Under the pieces are notes generated by a model, which worked only from the letters and a program-made list of their open reading frames with translations, searched no databases and was not told where the DNA came from. A stretch of 64,000 bases of DNA, taken from positions 1 through 64,000 of the forward strand of contig NZ_PGUY01000027.1 of the NCBI RefSeq assembly GCF_002863585.1. Reading direction: 5' to 3'. This document shows positions 27,798 to 38,300 of the stretch, piece by piece. The stretch comes from Peribacillus deserti. GTDB taxonomy: Bacteria > Bacillota > Bacilli > Bacillales > DSM-1321. The translations under genes and the position numbers were made by a program. The stretch's first letter is position 1, and each line of letters opens with the position of its first letter.

Positions 27798-29180
27798 TTA
27801 TTTTTGTGGACTGTTTGTTTCTGTTTCCTCTTCTTCTTTCACGCCGCTTTGCGGATCTATATTCTCTGAATCCTGGTTGTTTTCCACTTGCTCATCTTCA
27901 GGGATTTCTTGCTCGTCTAACCCCTCTTCATCCTCTGAATCTTCTTCATTTATTTCTTCGTCCTGTGACTCACTATCAGCTGTAGAATCATCTTCCGAAA
28001 TTTCTCCTTCGCTTTCAAGCTCTGGGAGCGGGATGAATAAACCTGTGTCAACTATACTGAAAAGGGGTGCGTAAAAATCCTCTGAGATCAATACACTTTT
28101 TAGCTGTTTCCCTGATTCGTCCGAAGTTTTTCTATAAATGTTAATGATTTGTCCCGCTTTACCTTCATCTTCTACTGCAGTCTGAAGGAATGACAATTGG
28201 GACTTAAAATGAACAATCGTTTTGGGATCAAAGGTTTTTTCACCAGTCTTCGTTAGATCGTACTTGTATAAAAACGGCCTTCCCAGTAATTTAACCGTTA
28301 AACGATCATCTTCCATCGCAAAGGCCAATGTAAAGGTGTATTTATTCGGATTGGCAAACATGAGATCTAGGTTTTTCTTTGAATCGGCTTTCGACTCGAA
28401 ACCCAGCTGTGCATAATCTGGCAGCTCCCTGCTGATATGGCGCTCGATGATTTCAAAATTTGATTTCAAAATTGCTTCATAGACCGCTGTAGCCAGCCTG
28501 CTTTGCGCCTCAGTTGTCAGCTTTTTATCCAGCTTCTTAAGCAGATGGTCCTGGAGTGAAAATGGAGTCTGGCTTCCAATTTCCACTTCCGGCATAGATT
28601 TTGCGAAGATTGCCAGCTCAGTCGCGTTTTGCCCTCCATCTACTGCTGCCTTATTAATTACTTCTTCTTTATCGGAGCCCGGAATATAACTCTCGAGGCC
28701 AAATACATAGCTTCCCGGCTCAAGCATGGTCGAACTGACCAGCAGATCTGACTTTAGTCTGTCTTTTTCCAGATTATCAGCCGATAGGCTTTCCGAAACA
28801 CTACGGATCATCTTATCCAGGCTGGATTCCGGCAGACTGACAGATGCCAGATTTTTGCTGCCAGATTGTATTCCAGAAATTGTTTTTGGAATATTGAAAT
28901 GGAAATCCTTCTTACTGACAGAGATTTTTTTCTCTTTAAAAGAAAAAAAGATTTTTGTAGATTTTTTCCACTCATTTGTTTTTGCAGTTACCAGTTTTTC
29001 AGCTTGTGCTTCACTTTTCCCTGATACATCCACAGTCCCTATGTATGTTCCCTTTTCGTAGGTTACGGTGGAGTCAATCAATGAATGATAGGCACTGGCG
29101 CCAAAATGTGAGAAACAAAAAATGTAGGCAGTTGCCACAAAAAGAGCTGCAAAAATTTTAATCTGATCCTGATTTCTCAC
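27798..29180 (-). CDS. VanW-type wall-binding membrane protein of pilus locus
   Basis: 460 residues. A GTG start follows GGGGAG by six bases. One N-terminal membrane helix (about 8-26) is followed by YIGTVDVSGKSEAQAEKLV (about 45-64), the pattern of the YoaR/VanW-associated peptidoglycan-binding domain, then a second alpha/beta region of similar type. The last 70 residues are extremely acidic (Asp/Glu/Ser/Gln), probably disordered. It precedes pilB by 25 bp in the same direction. In a monoderm the pilus must cross a thick wall without a secretin, so a wall-binding helper fits, but this is inference. Confidence 0.6.
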   Translation of the reverse strand: MRNQDQIKIFAALFVATAYIFCFSHFGASAYHSLIDSTVTYEKGTYIGTVDVSGKSEAQAEKLVTAKTNEWKKSTKIFFSFKEKKISVSKKDFHFNIPKTISGIQSGSKNLASVSLPESSLDKMIRSVSESLSADNLEKDRLKSDLLVSSTMLEPGSYVFGLESYIPGSDKEEVINKAAVDGGQNATELAIFAKSMPEVEIGSQTPFSLQDHLLKKLDKKLTTEAQSRLATAVYEAILKSNFEIIERHISRELPDYAQLGFESKADSKKNLDLMFANPNKYTFTLAFAMEDDRLTVKLLGRPFLYKYDLTKTGEKTFDPKTIVHFKSQLSFLQTAVEDEGKAGQIINIYRKTSDESGKQLKSVLISEDFYAPLFSIVDTGLFIPLPELESEGEISEDDSTADSESQDEEINEEDSEDEEGLDEQEIPEDEQVENNQDSENIDPQSGVKEEEETETNSPQK

Positions 29181-29199
29181 GCTTTACTCCCCGCTTTAC

Positions 29200-29940
29200 T
29201 TAGCCTTCGACATTCATTGAGAGTTCGACTATAACTCCAGGACCTTCTTCCTGAGCTCTTGTGATATCCCCTGATTCTAAGATCGTTCCCTCTGGGAAGA
29301 GTTCTTCACCCCTGCCAGAATAAATCGTTTTGGTTACTCTTTTACCGCTTAACAGTTCAATCTGTTTTTCTCTTATTGTTTGCAGGTCTTCGCCAGTCTG
29401 CTCCATTTGGCTGTCTTCAGCAAGGGTTGCATAGGCTGGATCAAGCTTCTCGGCTACCTCGACGAAGTTATCCTGAGCTTCTTCCTGAACAATAATAATG
29501 TCTTTTCCATAAGTCAGGACCCATTCTGTGGGAAGGAGCTTCTCTTCACCTCGGACATTTAAAATCATGCCGATCACATGACCGTCCTCTTCATCCGTAA
29601 AGAACTCAATTGCCTCACCCAAAAGCTGTCCTTTTCTTGTCATGACCCGGGTATTATTGATTTGAATGTTTTTTGTAACGAGCTGGTTGACTACAGGAAC
29701 CTCGGTAAGGTCAATTACAGCATTTGCATTTTCTATGGTTAAAGCAAATTCTCCTATGCCGACTACCTTTTTAAACGGAATTGCCTTGATATTCTCTTCC
29801 CATTCCTCGTGCTGAATGGTAAGGAATTCAATCGTCCCTTTTTCCGGATTTAATACTAGTGACTCGACTGATCCAATTTGAACTCCATCATTAATACTGA
29901 TTATAGGAAGCCCCGCAATTTCCGCGCTTTTTTTCATCAT
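29200..29940 (-). CDS. PRC-barrel domain protein of pilus locus
   Basis: 246 residues from the ATG at 29940, five bases after AGGTG. Two PRC-barrel-like beta domains: about 4-75 (LPIISINDGVQIGSVESLVLN) and about 85-160 (TRKGQLLGEAIEFFTDEEDG). The C-terminal region has SGKRVTKTIYSGRGEELFPEGTIL. No signal or membrane helix, so cytoplasmic. PRC-barrels bind RNA or protein partners. Located between the acidic membrane protein and the VanW-type protein; specific role unknown. Confidence 0.65.
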   Translation of the reverse strand: MMKKSAEIAGLPIISINDGVQIGSVESLVLNPEKGTIEFLTIQHEEWEENIKAIPFKKVVGIGEFALTIENANAVIDLTEVPVVNQLVTKNIQINNTRVMTRKGQLLGEAIEFFTDEEDGHVIGMILNVRGEEKLLPTEWVLTYGKDIIIVQEEAQDNFVEVAEKLDPAYATLAEDSQMEQTGEDLQTIREKQIELLSGKRVTKTIYSGRGEELFPEGTILESGDITRAQEEGPGVIVELSMNVEG

Positions 29941-29967
29941 TACCACACCTGTCTTCTATTTTTGTCA

Positions 29968-31461
29968 TTACATGCAATACGTTTCTCTTAAAAATTTTAT
30001 TTCACTCAGGATAATCGGGAACTGGCTGTATTTCGAAGACAGATCCTCAAGCAAATCACTTAAACTGTCACGATTCTTCTGCTGAACAAGCTCTTCTATT
30101 AATAGATTGGCAAACACATAGTAATCAACCTGTGCCAGTCCGGGATGCATATGCTGGCGTATAAGATTAAGATACGAATCGGAATCCAGCTGCTTTTTGG
30201 AAAGAGCAAGCTGTTCAAGCATCGTCTGAAGTATTTCTCTCTGTATAAGTTTTGGAGCTGATTCCTCTGGTTCCACTTCACGAATACCAGGAAGCGCTGC
30301 AGTTTCCAGCGAGTTTAATTCCTCAGCCTCTGGATGTTCAACAACCATTTCTGTCTCAGCAGAAGCTTCCTGTTTAACCAAATGTTCGTCATCCTGAGAA
30401 GATATTTCATCTTCCTGTTCGTGAACAGTTTCTATTTCATCAGAAGCATTTTGGTTATCATAAAGCTGAGCATTTTGAGAAGGCAATTCAAGTTGTTCTA
30501 TATCAGCGGTCATTTCCAGCTGATGGATCTGTTTAGTTTGAAGCTTACCCTCGTTTTTGCCCTTAAGATCAGTTTCTTCAATCTCTTCCAGGCCCCATTC
30601 ATTCTGAAATACTTTTTCCTCTAAGGAGCTTTCAGTTTCCAGCTGCAGTTCTCTTTCGTCAAAAATCTCCAGGAACTCCTCAGTCCCTAACTGAACATTA
30701 TCTTCTTTAGAAAGAGACTCTTGTTGAGCTGGTTCAAGGGATATAATGTCAAGTTCATTGTTACTTTCTTCCTGGAAGTTATCTGTTTCAAGAATTTCCA
30801 TTTGTTGAAGATCTTCCTGGTTTCCAGCTGCTGCTTCTTTAGAAGCCTGAGCTTCTGCCTGCTCCACGAGCTGTTCAATTTCAGAAAGTGGGCTGATCGA
30901 TTCCTCCACAGCTGACTCCCCGCTGCTTTCTACAAACGTTTCACCAGTGGCTTCTGTCTTAAAGTTTTCAGCAAAAACTAGAGTATCCAGCCAGCCGTCT
31001 TCATAATTACTCTCTTCCGCAGCGTTCTCTTGCTTTTCATTATGTTCTTCTACAATTCTATCGATATCGATTTCTATGAGTTCTTTTTCATTTTCTGCAT
31101 CTGAATCATACTGTAAATCTATTTGATCTGCAGGATCTATCTGAATGCTCGCTGGATATGAAACGGCTGCTGCAGGAGCAAACTGTTCCTCCGCTTTGCT
31201 GTCTTCGGCTCCCTTTACAGAGAAAAAAAGATTGAGCTTTTTTCCGTAAAGAAATGCGGTCAGAATAACTAGAAGCAGGGATAGTAATATCGTCTGCTGC
31301 AAGGGAAAACTGGAATTGGCAGCAAGCAGCCCAATATTTGATATAAAAAAAGCGGCCGCTCCTATAAGCATTTTTCCTTTCAAACTCATTCCCATTTTCA
31401 AAAATACCAGGACCGGAATAAGCACAATGAGGGATGCACACGCCAGCAAAAAGGATGTCAA
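29968..31461 (-). CDS. Acidic Glu-rich membrane protein heading the pilus operon
   Basis: About 497 residues. A TTG at 31459-31461 lies six bases after GAGGTGG and is the likely start; the frame can be extended 11 codons. Three membrane helices (about 1-75), then some 320 residues very rich in Glu, Gln, Ser and Leu (coiled-coil or disordered), then an ordered helical C-terminal domain of about 90 residues (REILQTMLEQLALSKKQL, YYVFANLLIEELVQQ). No family recognised. It is the first gene of the minus-strand pil run. It may be a scaffold for the cytoplasmic machinery; this is a guess from position and topology. Confidence 0.6.
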   Translation of the reverse strand: MTSFLLACASLIVLIPVLVFLKMGMSLKGKMLIGAAAFFISNIGLLAANSSFPLQQTILLSLLLVILTAFLYGKKLNLFFSVKGAEDSKAEEQFAPAAAVSYPASIQIDPADQIDLQYDSDAENEKELIEIDIDRIVEEHNEKQENAAEESNYEDGWLDTLVFAENFKTEATGETFVESSGESAVEESISPLSEIEQLVEQAEAQASKEAAAGNQEDLQQMEILETDNFQEESNNELDIISLEPAQQESLSKEDNVQLGTEEFLEIFDERELQLETESSLEEKVFQNEWGLEEIEETDLKGKNEGKLQTKQIHQLEMTADIEQLELPSQNAQLYDNQNASDEIETVHEQEDEISSQDDEHLVKQEASAETEMVVEHPEAEELNSLETAALPGIREVEPEESAPKLIQREILQTMLEQLALSKKQLDSDSYLNLIRQHMHPGLAQVDYYVFANLLIEELVQQKNRDSLSDLLEDLSSKYSQFPIILSEIKFLRETYCM

Positions 31462-31599
31462 TCGACCCACCTCTTTTATTTCTATTTTTATCAAATTCTA
31501 CCTTTAATACTAAATTTCTTCCTAAAAATACAATTATCGACTATTTGTTATTGTATAATAAAGTCAAGTATTTTGAAAGAAGAGGAAGTACATAAATCT

Positions 31600-32082
31600 A
31601 TGAAAATTTTAAATAAATCTGATGGATTCAGCCTCCTTGAGGTGTTGATAGCGATAACCATTTTAGGGATTTTTCTTTTATCGATTATGGGTTTTTTTAA
31701 CCAGGCCTATGATTATACGAAAAGAAATGAAAGCAAGACTGTGGGAATTAACGTAGCGAGAAACGTGTTGAATTATATCGAACGCCAGGACTACGAGGCT
31801 GTAAAAAAGACTTACTTTCCAGCAAAATCGACTGCCAGCGTTCAGCTTACCTTACAGAACTGCCTAGAAGATACTAAAGTCTTTCAAGGAAGCTGCCAAT
31901 CTATATTCCAATCTAAGGTCAATAATGTCACGTATGAGGCAAAAGTGATTCTTAACAAGCCGCTATTTGAGAAGAACAGTGAGAACGAACCGGATCCAAA
32001 CTATTTTTATATGCCAGTAGAAGTAGAGGTTACCTGGGGCGGCCATCAGACTTCGGTAAGAGGAGTACTAAAAAATGACTAA
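31600..32082 (+). CDS. Type IV minor pilin
   Basis: 160 residues from the ATG at 31600; the frame opens 9 codons earlier with a TTG. Short leader KILNKSDG, then FSLLEVLIAITILGIFLLSIMGFF with Glu5, a class III signal. The globular part has two Cys (NCLEDTKVFQGSC) that could form a disulfide. It resembles the PilV/GspI group of minor pilins. TATAAT at 31554-31559 could be its -10. First gene of a plus-strand operon divergent from the main pil run. Confidence 0.85.
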   Translation: MKILNKSDGFSLLEVLIAITILGIFLLSIMGFFNQAYDYTKRNESKTVGINVARNVLNYIERQDYEAVKKTYFPAKSTASVQLTLQNCLEDTKVFQGSCQSIFQSKVNNVTYEAKVILNKPLFEKNSENEPDPNYFYMPVEVEVTWGGHQTSVRGVLKND

Positions 32083-32716
32083 TAAATCGCTATTCAGCCA
32101 GCGCGGGATCACTCTTATCGAGGTGCTGATTACCATCGTAGTATCAGCTATTGCCTTGACGCTGATTTATTCCGTTTTTGCTACCGGGATCAAGCTGTAT
32201 CAGAAGATCGAAGTGGAGGGACAGATAAGAGATGATGCAGATTATTTAGCGGCAATGATTTTAAATGAAATGTACACAACCCCTCCTTCCTATGTAGAGT
32301 ATGAAGAATCTAAACCAAACTTAATTAAGCTAGTGCGTTTACAAGATAAAGCCATTGAAGGCTATTTGGTCGAAGATTCTGCTGCTCCCCAAAAAACGAC
32401 TGATATATCCATTAATCAAAATAATTTAATCATTCAACGTGGAAGTGAAGGAGAGACGATCATTGACTCTCTAACTGCTCAACTGACCAGTATGAACAAG
32501 GGGGAATCTAATGAACGTTCTTCATCCCTCGAGGTGCGGGGAGGGCGGGACTGCAGGCAGGTGCCAAAGAAAAATGCGATGGGTGAAAGAATAGAAGTAA
32601 CTCAATGTACTCATGGAACGATTGATTTAACCCTTATACTAACGGACAGCCCTCATCAGCAAGGATCTATAATAAAAACGGAACCGCTTGTTCTAGAAAG
32701 CTCTTTTGGTTTTTAA
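32075..32716 (+). CDS. Type IV minor pilin (PilW/GspJ-like)
   Basis: 213 residues, overlapping the upstream minor pilin by 8 bp. The leader ends SQRG, then ITLIEVLITIVVSAIALTLIYSVF with Glu5. The globular region continues with YQKIEVEGQIRDDADYLAAMILNEM, the PilW/GspJ-type continuation, and contains a Cys pair (GGRDC and VTQC). It probably forms part of the priming or tip complex with its two operon partners. Confidence 0.85.
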   Translation: MTNKSLFSQRGITLIEVLITIVVSAIALTLIYSVFATGIKLYQKIEVEGQIRDDADYLAAMILNEMYTTPPSYVEYEESKPNLIKLVRLQDKAIEGYLVEDSAAPQKTTDISINQNNLIIQRGSEGETIIDSLTAQLTSMNKGESNERSSSLEVRGGRDCRQVPKKNAMGERIEVTQCTHGTIDLTLILTDSPHQQGSIIKTEPLVLESSFGF

Positions 32717-32728
32717 CGAGGTGAAAGA

Positions 32729-34369
32729 ATGCAGAAATTAAAAAATGAATCCGGAACCGCCCTAGTGACTGTGATGCTGGTTTTTTTAATATTTACTGTA
32801 CTAGGAATTACATTGATGTCCATTACCATCGGGGGAACCAAGCGGACAGAAGTGAGGGAAACAGAGATAACCGGAAATTTGGAATCTATCAAAGCAGTAA
32901 AAGAAGGCACGTCTTTGGTACAGGCATATGTTGATAAGTATGAGGCAGAGCTTGTATCAAAGGACGTCACCCATTTTAATTCAAAATTCAAATCGGATAT
33001 CATTCAGGAAATAAATGGACGTGATCTGCCATTTAAGGTAAATGATCTCTCAGAAACCTACAAAAATCAGATTGGTACGAACAGTTTTACAAAAGTCTTG
33101 GAGGTCTCAAGTGATGCTCATCGGCAAAAGGTTTATATTACTGCCATGCCAAGCTTCCTAAAATATGCGCTTGGTTCGCGTTCTTCACTCACTATAAACG
33201 GATCCCCGATCCTTGAAGGAAACTTATATTCTTCCGGGCCCCTTCAAATAAGCAGGGATGCAAATTATAAATACGAATCCAAATATTTTACTGTTTCGAC
33301 CGACCTGCCATCGATGAAAGATCCAGTAAATTCAAGAGTGACTGTAGAGGCGGATTCTATCAACCTGTGCAAAAGCCCAGGCTGTTATACACCTACCTCT
33401 GCAGGCTGGGATAAGAATGAAAGCAGCTGGACATCGATCAGTCCTGGTCAAATTCAGGATGCTTTCAGTCCTCACGCGCCTGTATATGAAAGCGATAAAA
33501 GCAATTTTGTAGACGTGGACATTCCTAAAACCTTTTTGGATAAATTAATTGAATGCGGATATAATCCTGCTCCATTTGGGGAGTCATTCACAGATACGCA
33601 GAAAATTTCAGCCTTGAAGGATGCTGTGGCTGCAAATCCTGTGCCAGGGGATATTAGTGTTATTACCAATTTCCGTAACCTTAAAGATTACCCGAATACG
33701 AAAGGATTTATATACAAAGGAAATGCAAAAATTGATACAGATGCCCTTGAAATCAATTCTAATCAATGGATGATCATTGATGGTGATGCAGCGATAGAAA
33801 GCAGCCTTTTAAATAGAATGGATGTTAAGGCTAATATCTTAATAACTGGTAACCTGGTTATTTCAGGACATGTAACGTTTAATTCCGTCATTTATGCCCT
33901 TGGAGATACTACACTCATGAACGTAAATATTTCCTGTTACAAGGATTCCTGTAAAGATCAAGACCAAAATAATAATGAGGATACTGTCCTTATCTTAATA
34001 ACACAGGGGAACCTCCAGATTTCTCGAATTAATAGCTTCCTTGATGTTCTTCAAAAGAATACAAATAAAATTAAAGGCTATTTATACACGGCTTCGAAAG
34101 CTGATATATTCGCTGTCGGATCTTTATTAAATGTGGAAGGCGGCGTTTTTTCGAATGAGGATTTGGTTGTTAACAGCTATAGAGGGGATGCAAAAGGAGG
34201 GACTGCCGATTTAAGCTTCACCGCTCATACTGAGGCTGAAGATTCCAGGCTCACCATAAGCAATAACAAACGTCTTTTCCTAAACCAGCTTCAGGGACTT
34301 CCCCGAGTGAATGGACTTGAAGTGATACCCGAAATTCTTGAAAAAACTAATAAAAAGGCTGAACCCTGA
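32729..34369 (+). CDS. PilX-like N-terminus fused to large beta-helix domain
   Basis: 546 residues. N-terminal ESGTALVTVMLVFLIFTVLG resembles the PilX/GspK-type start of minor pilins but has no Glu at position 5. The remaining 500 residues are repetitive beta-strand sequence (SPILEGNLYSSGPLQI, ANILITGNLVISGHVTF, YALGDTTLMNVNIS), suggesting a right-handed beta-helix or bactofilin-like passenger, with Cys pairs at CKSPGC and CYKDSC. In GspK-like tip subunits Glu5 is absent because they cap the fibre. Likely a pilus tip adhesin or initiator. It ends at a strong terminator. Confidence 0.7.
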   Translation: MQKLKNESGTALVTVMLVFLIFTVLGITLMSITIGGTKRTEVRETEITGNLESIKAVKEGTSLVQAYVDKYEAELVSKDVTHFNSKFKSDIIQEINGRDLPFKVNDLSETYKNQIGTNSFTKVLEVSSDAHRQKVYITAMPSFLKYALGSRSSLTINGSPILEGNLYSSGPLQISRDANYKYESKYFTVSTDLPSMKDPVNSRVTVEADSINLCKSPGCYTPTSAGWDKNESSWTSISPGQIQDAFSPHAPVYESDKSNFVDVDIPKTFLDKLIECGYNPAPFGESFTDTQKISALKDAVAANPVPGDISVITNFRNLKDYPNTKGFIYKGNAKIDTDALEINSNQWMIIDGDAAIESSLLNRMDVKANILITGNLVISGHVTFNSVIYALGDTTLMNVNISCYKDSCKDQDQNNNEDTVLILITQGNLQISRINSFLDVLQKNTNKIKGYLYTASKADIFAVGSLLNVEGGVFSNEDLVVNSYRGDAKGGTADLSFTAHTEAEDSRLTISNNKRLFLNQLQGLPRVNGLEVIPEILEKTNKKAEP

Positions 34370-34389
34370 TCCTAGGGTTCAGCCTTTTT
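34352..34389. terminator. Bidirectional terminator
   Basis: Perfect 16-bp stem AAAAAGGCTGAACCCT / AGGGTTCAGCCTTTTT with a 6-base loop, between the convergent PilX-like gene and ankyrin gene. Confidence 0.93.
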
Positions 34390-34390
34390 A

Positions 34391-35311
34391 TTAACTTAAT
34401 AAGTCCACTATGTCTTTATGCTTCCATTGACGAGCATAATCAGCCGCTGTTTTTCCTTCTTTACTCCTAAGGCCAGCAGCAGCACCATGTTTTAGCAAGA
34501 TTTTAACCGCCTCTGTATCACCGTATTCACTTGCGTACATAAGGGCTGTATGTCCATGAATATCTTGATCATTGATATGGTCCCGATTAATCTTAAGCAG
34601 GAACTTCAGCATGTCATGCACACTGTTGCTTGCCGCCAGAATGATTAATGATTTTTTTTCGGAATTCAACTTAGTGAATCTTTCTGGATTTTTAGCTGCG
34701 ATTGCTTCCACAGCAAGAGGCTGATTGCTTAAAGCTGCAAGTTCCACGGGAGTATTTCCAAGGTTATTAGCCATATCGTCATCTATACCTGCCTCTTCTA
34801 ACATTCGGATGACATCAGGATCTCCCTTGCCGCTTGCAATATGAAGAGCATTATTTCCTTCTATATCGGTTAAATTTATTGCCTCGGGAAAATTCTTTAG
34901 GACCGCTTCAATCATTCGGATCCTTTTGTTTCTTTGGTCTTTTGTCTGTTTCACAGTTTGTAAATAATCAGGAAGAGACAGGGCGGCCTGAACTACTATA
35001 GGAACTTGGGATTTTGCATTTATTTTTCCTTGTTTTTTGATAAGGTAAACTGCAATGTCATATTGCTGATATTGAAATGCATATTCAAGAGGAGTTTTCG
35101 CTTCCTCTTTCGTTACAAAATTAACTGTATCTAAATCCTTGGCTGCCTCCCTGACTTTTTTTAAATTCCCCGTTATGATAGATTCTATTAATTCCTGCTT
35201 GGTAACAGAATCCTTTGTCGCCAAGGTTGGCTTCATTTGGTTCAGGAATATTCCAACCGAGAGCAAGACCATCACTAGTAAAACACTCGCTATTATGAGC
35301 TTCTTTTTCAT
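34391..35311 (-). CDS. Membrane-anchored ankyrin repeat protein
   Basis: 306 residues. N-terminal hydrophobic helix (about 4-22) after a KKK start predicts an exported, anchored protein. At least five ankyrin-type repeats follow (for example EGNNALHIASGKGDPDVIRML, GHTALMYASEYGDTEAVKILLKHG, KTAADYARQWKHKDIVDLL). Ankyrins bind proteins. It lies inside the pilus locus on the minus strand, 75 bp from the Ig-repeat gene, so it could form an outside scaffold for pili or be unrelated. Confidence 0.7.
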   Translation of the reverse strand: MKKKLIIASVLLVMVLLSVGIFLNQMKPTLATKDSVTKQELIESIITGNLKKVREAAKDLDTVNFVTKEEAKTPLEYAFQYQQYDIAVYLIKKQGKINAKSQVPIVVQAALSLPDYLQTVKQTKDQRNKRIRMIEAVLKNFPEAINLTDIEGNNALHIASGKGDPDVIRMLEEAGIDDDMANNLGNTPVELAALSNQPLAVEAIAAKNPERFTKLNSEKKSLIILAASNSVHDMLKFLLKINRDHINDQDIHGHTALMYASEYGDTEAVKILLKHGAAAGLRSKEGKTAADYARQWKHKDIVDLLS

Positions 35312-35386
35312 ATATTCTCCTTATAGTCTGCACTCTGCAGTAAACGAATAAGCAGCCATAACTGTGCGTTATGGCTGTCAGCTATA

Positions 35387-38300
35387 TTAATACAATGAAT
35401 CTCCATGATCTTCTTCTTTAGGCATTACAACCTGCACCATACAGCTTGCCTTAAATTCTTTGCCTTTATCATCTTTTACAGATACCCATATTTCAGACGA
35501 GCCAATTCGGTTCCCTAAAATTTTCCCGTCCTCTTGTATTTCTGCATAATAAGGGTCCTTGGATACGTACTGAAAGCTGTCTTCGTTAACATTAGTAGCA
35601 TCCTTTGGCGTTCGTACAAGGTAATTTGTTATGGAAGTGAATTTTCCTTTTTCGATTTCAATTTTTTTCGGTAAAGAGATTCCAAGCAATGGCTGTCCTA
35701 CATTAACAGTAACCTCTGCCTTCACTCTCCCATTTGGGGTAGAAATAATCACCTTTGTACTTCCTGTGCCGATGCCTTTGATTTTTCCATCACCTAGATA
35801 TTCAACAATGGTGCTGTCGGCGACTTCCCAATTGAGCTGTCTGTTTGTAGCATTACTTGGTTCTACGGAAGCTTTTATTTCTGCTGTTTCATATTTGTTC
35901 ATATCTATTTTGTCAGGGTCCACATTAATTTTTGTAACAGGCACTTCCTTCACAGTAATCGTGATTTTCTGGGTATCCTTAACTCCCTCAGAATTCACCC
36001 CAGAGACAGTCAAAATAGTTTCTCCTTCTTTTAGCCCTGTAACAGTAAAATCAGTTTTGTTAATCTTAACGACACTCTGTCCATCTTCCGGTACAAGTTC
36101 AAGCGAGTTTCTCGCTTCATCATTTGGAAGAACCTTAATCGGAAGCGGCTTCGTTTCATCAACATGAAGTGTAATGTCTTCTGCTTTAAATTCAACAGGG
36201 ATCCTGACAGTTACAAGAGAGCGTATTTCTTTAACAGTTCCAAACACGTCTGTAACTCTTACCCTGATATACGTACTGCCTTCACGTACAGCCTCTGCTG
36301 TACCTGTTTCTCGGTCAAGCTTTATAATACTGCCGCTGCTTTCATCGCTCCATTGGACATCTTTTATACCTGCATTACCAGGATCCATTTGTAAATCCAA
36401 TGCAAAATTCTTCGTATTCCCTTTATTCAGCACAAAGCTTTCGGGGAAAATCAAGTTTCTCAGCTCTATATCTGTAGTTATAGTTAACGGATTGAACTCA
36501 GCAGTGATACTTTTGTTATTTGCATCGTTATATTTTAGTGATGAGTCTTTCAATATATATGTCTCTTTTTCAGCTGGCCGGATTCCGACTGTAAAGGTAA
36601 CAGGCTCAGCTTTAAATATAGTTCCCTGTCTTTTATAAATAATGTTTTCCAGCGTTTTTGTATAAATTACTCCTGACGCAGCAGTCCCTGTTTTTACTCC
36701 ATTGGATAAGACTTCAATCCCCTTCGGAAACTCCTCCCTGAATACAGGGCCAGATATAACGATAGTGTCTCCTTTAACGGCAGCAGCAACAAGGCCCGTA
36801 ATATCTTTGGGAGTTACTTCATACGTTATGACGAGTTCCTCACGAGTTTTGATGATTCCGGTTTTATTAACGGTTCTATTAACGTCTAAATGGGTCTGCA
36901 GCTTTTCAACTTTCAAGGTTACCGTTTTTTCACTTACGGCACCTCTGTCATCAGAAGCGACAATCTTAAGGACCGCATTGCCTCCATCAGGCATAGAATG
37001 CTGGATAGAATTTGTCAGAGTGGTTCCACTCGGAATACCTGTTTTCGAATCTACCAGTTTATCATTCAAGTATACTTTTGTGTTAATCTTCTTGTCCTTC
37101 AGATCATAATCCTGCACCTGATAAGAAAGCTCAATGTTTTGATTAGAAGGGATCACTGCCTGGTCAGCCGGCGAGAGAACAGTTATCGCAGGTGCATGAT
37201 TTGATCCTAAAAAGGCCCGGTACATTGTATTGACAAACAGTTCCTGCTCCTCAATTGGAAACCCTGTACTAGTATGGCCTGTCCCAGAATACGTGATATT
37301 CCCTTTAGAATACGTATAATAGTGGTTCCAGCTGTCATTAACATCACGCTTATCGGAGCTTCTATCCTCACTTATGATGTTATACCATGGAATCACTTCA
37401 GGGTCTTCCAGATCGAGCGTATAATACTGGTTGTGAGTCGTTGCAATCTGGACATTATCATCCAGCCTGAATGGATAATTGGTTATTAAACCCTCATTTA
37501 CTTTGGCTGTTTTTGTAGAAGTATTTGGTGCTCCAACCCCTAAGTCAGTTCTTGGTGTCTTTTGTCCAGTAATAGCTGTAAAATTATTAACCCAATTATT
37601 CCCTGAGCTGTATATAGTATCATGGGTGAACATTACACTTTGTTTTGATTCAATGTATTTTTTCAAGGAAGCTACTGCATTGTTATTAATATTTGCTCCA
37701 TTATATACATCAGCAAATCCGAAAATAACCATGTCATATGAACCATTAATATTACTGTGTGAGTATTTTCCCGTGCTTCCGTTAAATGTGCTCATATTTG
37801 TTGTATCTATTGATATGCGATATTCACCGTCTCTATATAACTTGCTTTGCTTCATATTACTTTCATACTTCAGGCTGCTGCTTGTATTGGTGTCCTTCAT
37901 GATCTGTAAAACTTTGAGATCAACTAATTGGTCTTTAAATTTTGTTAAACCTTTCTGATATTCTTTTAGATTGGTTGAGTTATCAATAAGCTCTAATTTC
38001 CAATATCGGAGCCCGGAATATCCCTTAGGGAGCTTGTATGAAATCATGGACGCCTTAGTGGTGATTGGTTTCTCTGCAACTAGTTCATCTGGTTCGTAAC
38101 GGTCATTGAAATCGGAGTCTATATAAAGCCTGGCCTTTAGATCTTTTGTCCTGACATCCTCAGGTTCCAATACGTTAAGCGTAAAGGACAAACTTTCGCC
38201 AGGAGTAAATGTTTTTTCTGGATCTGGTTTCTGCGTTAATTCAAACCTCGGCCTAGGTATATAATCCTTCTTTAAAAAGTTACGCAAATGAGAGATCAAT

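Noticed and set aside
31530-31560. GTCGATAA box upstream of the pilus operon, resembling a sigma-D -10
   Set aside because: No TAAA -35 is found at the proper distance, so motility sigma control is not supported.
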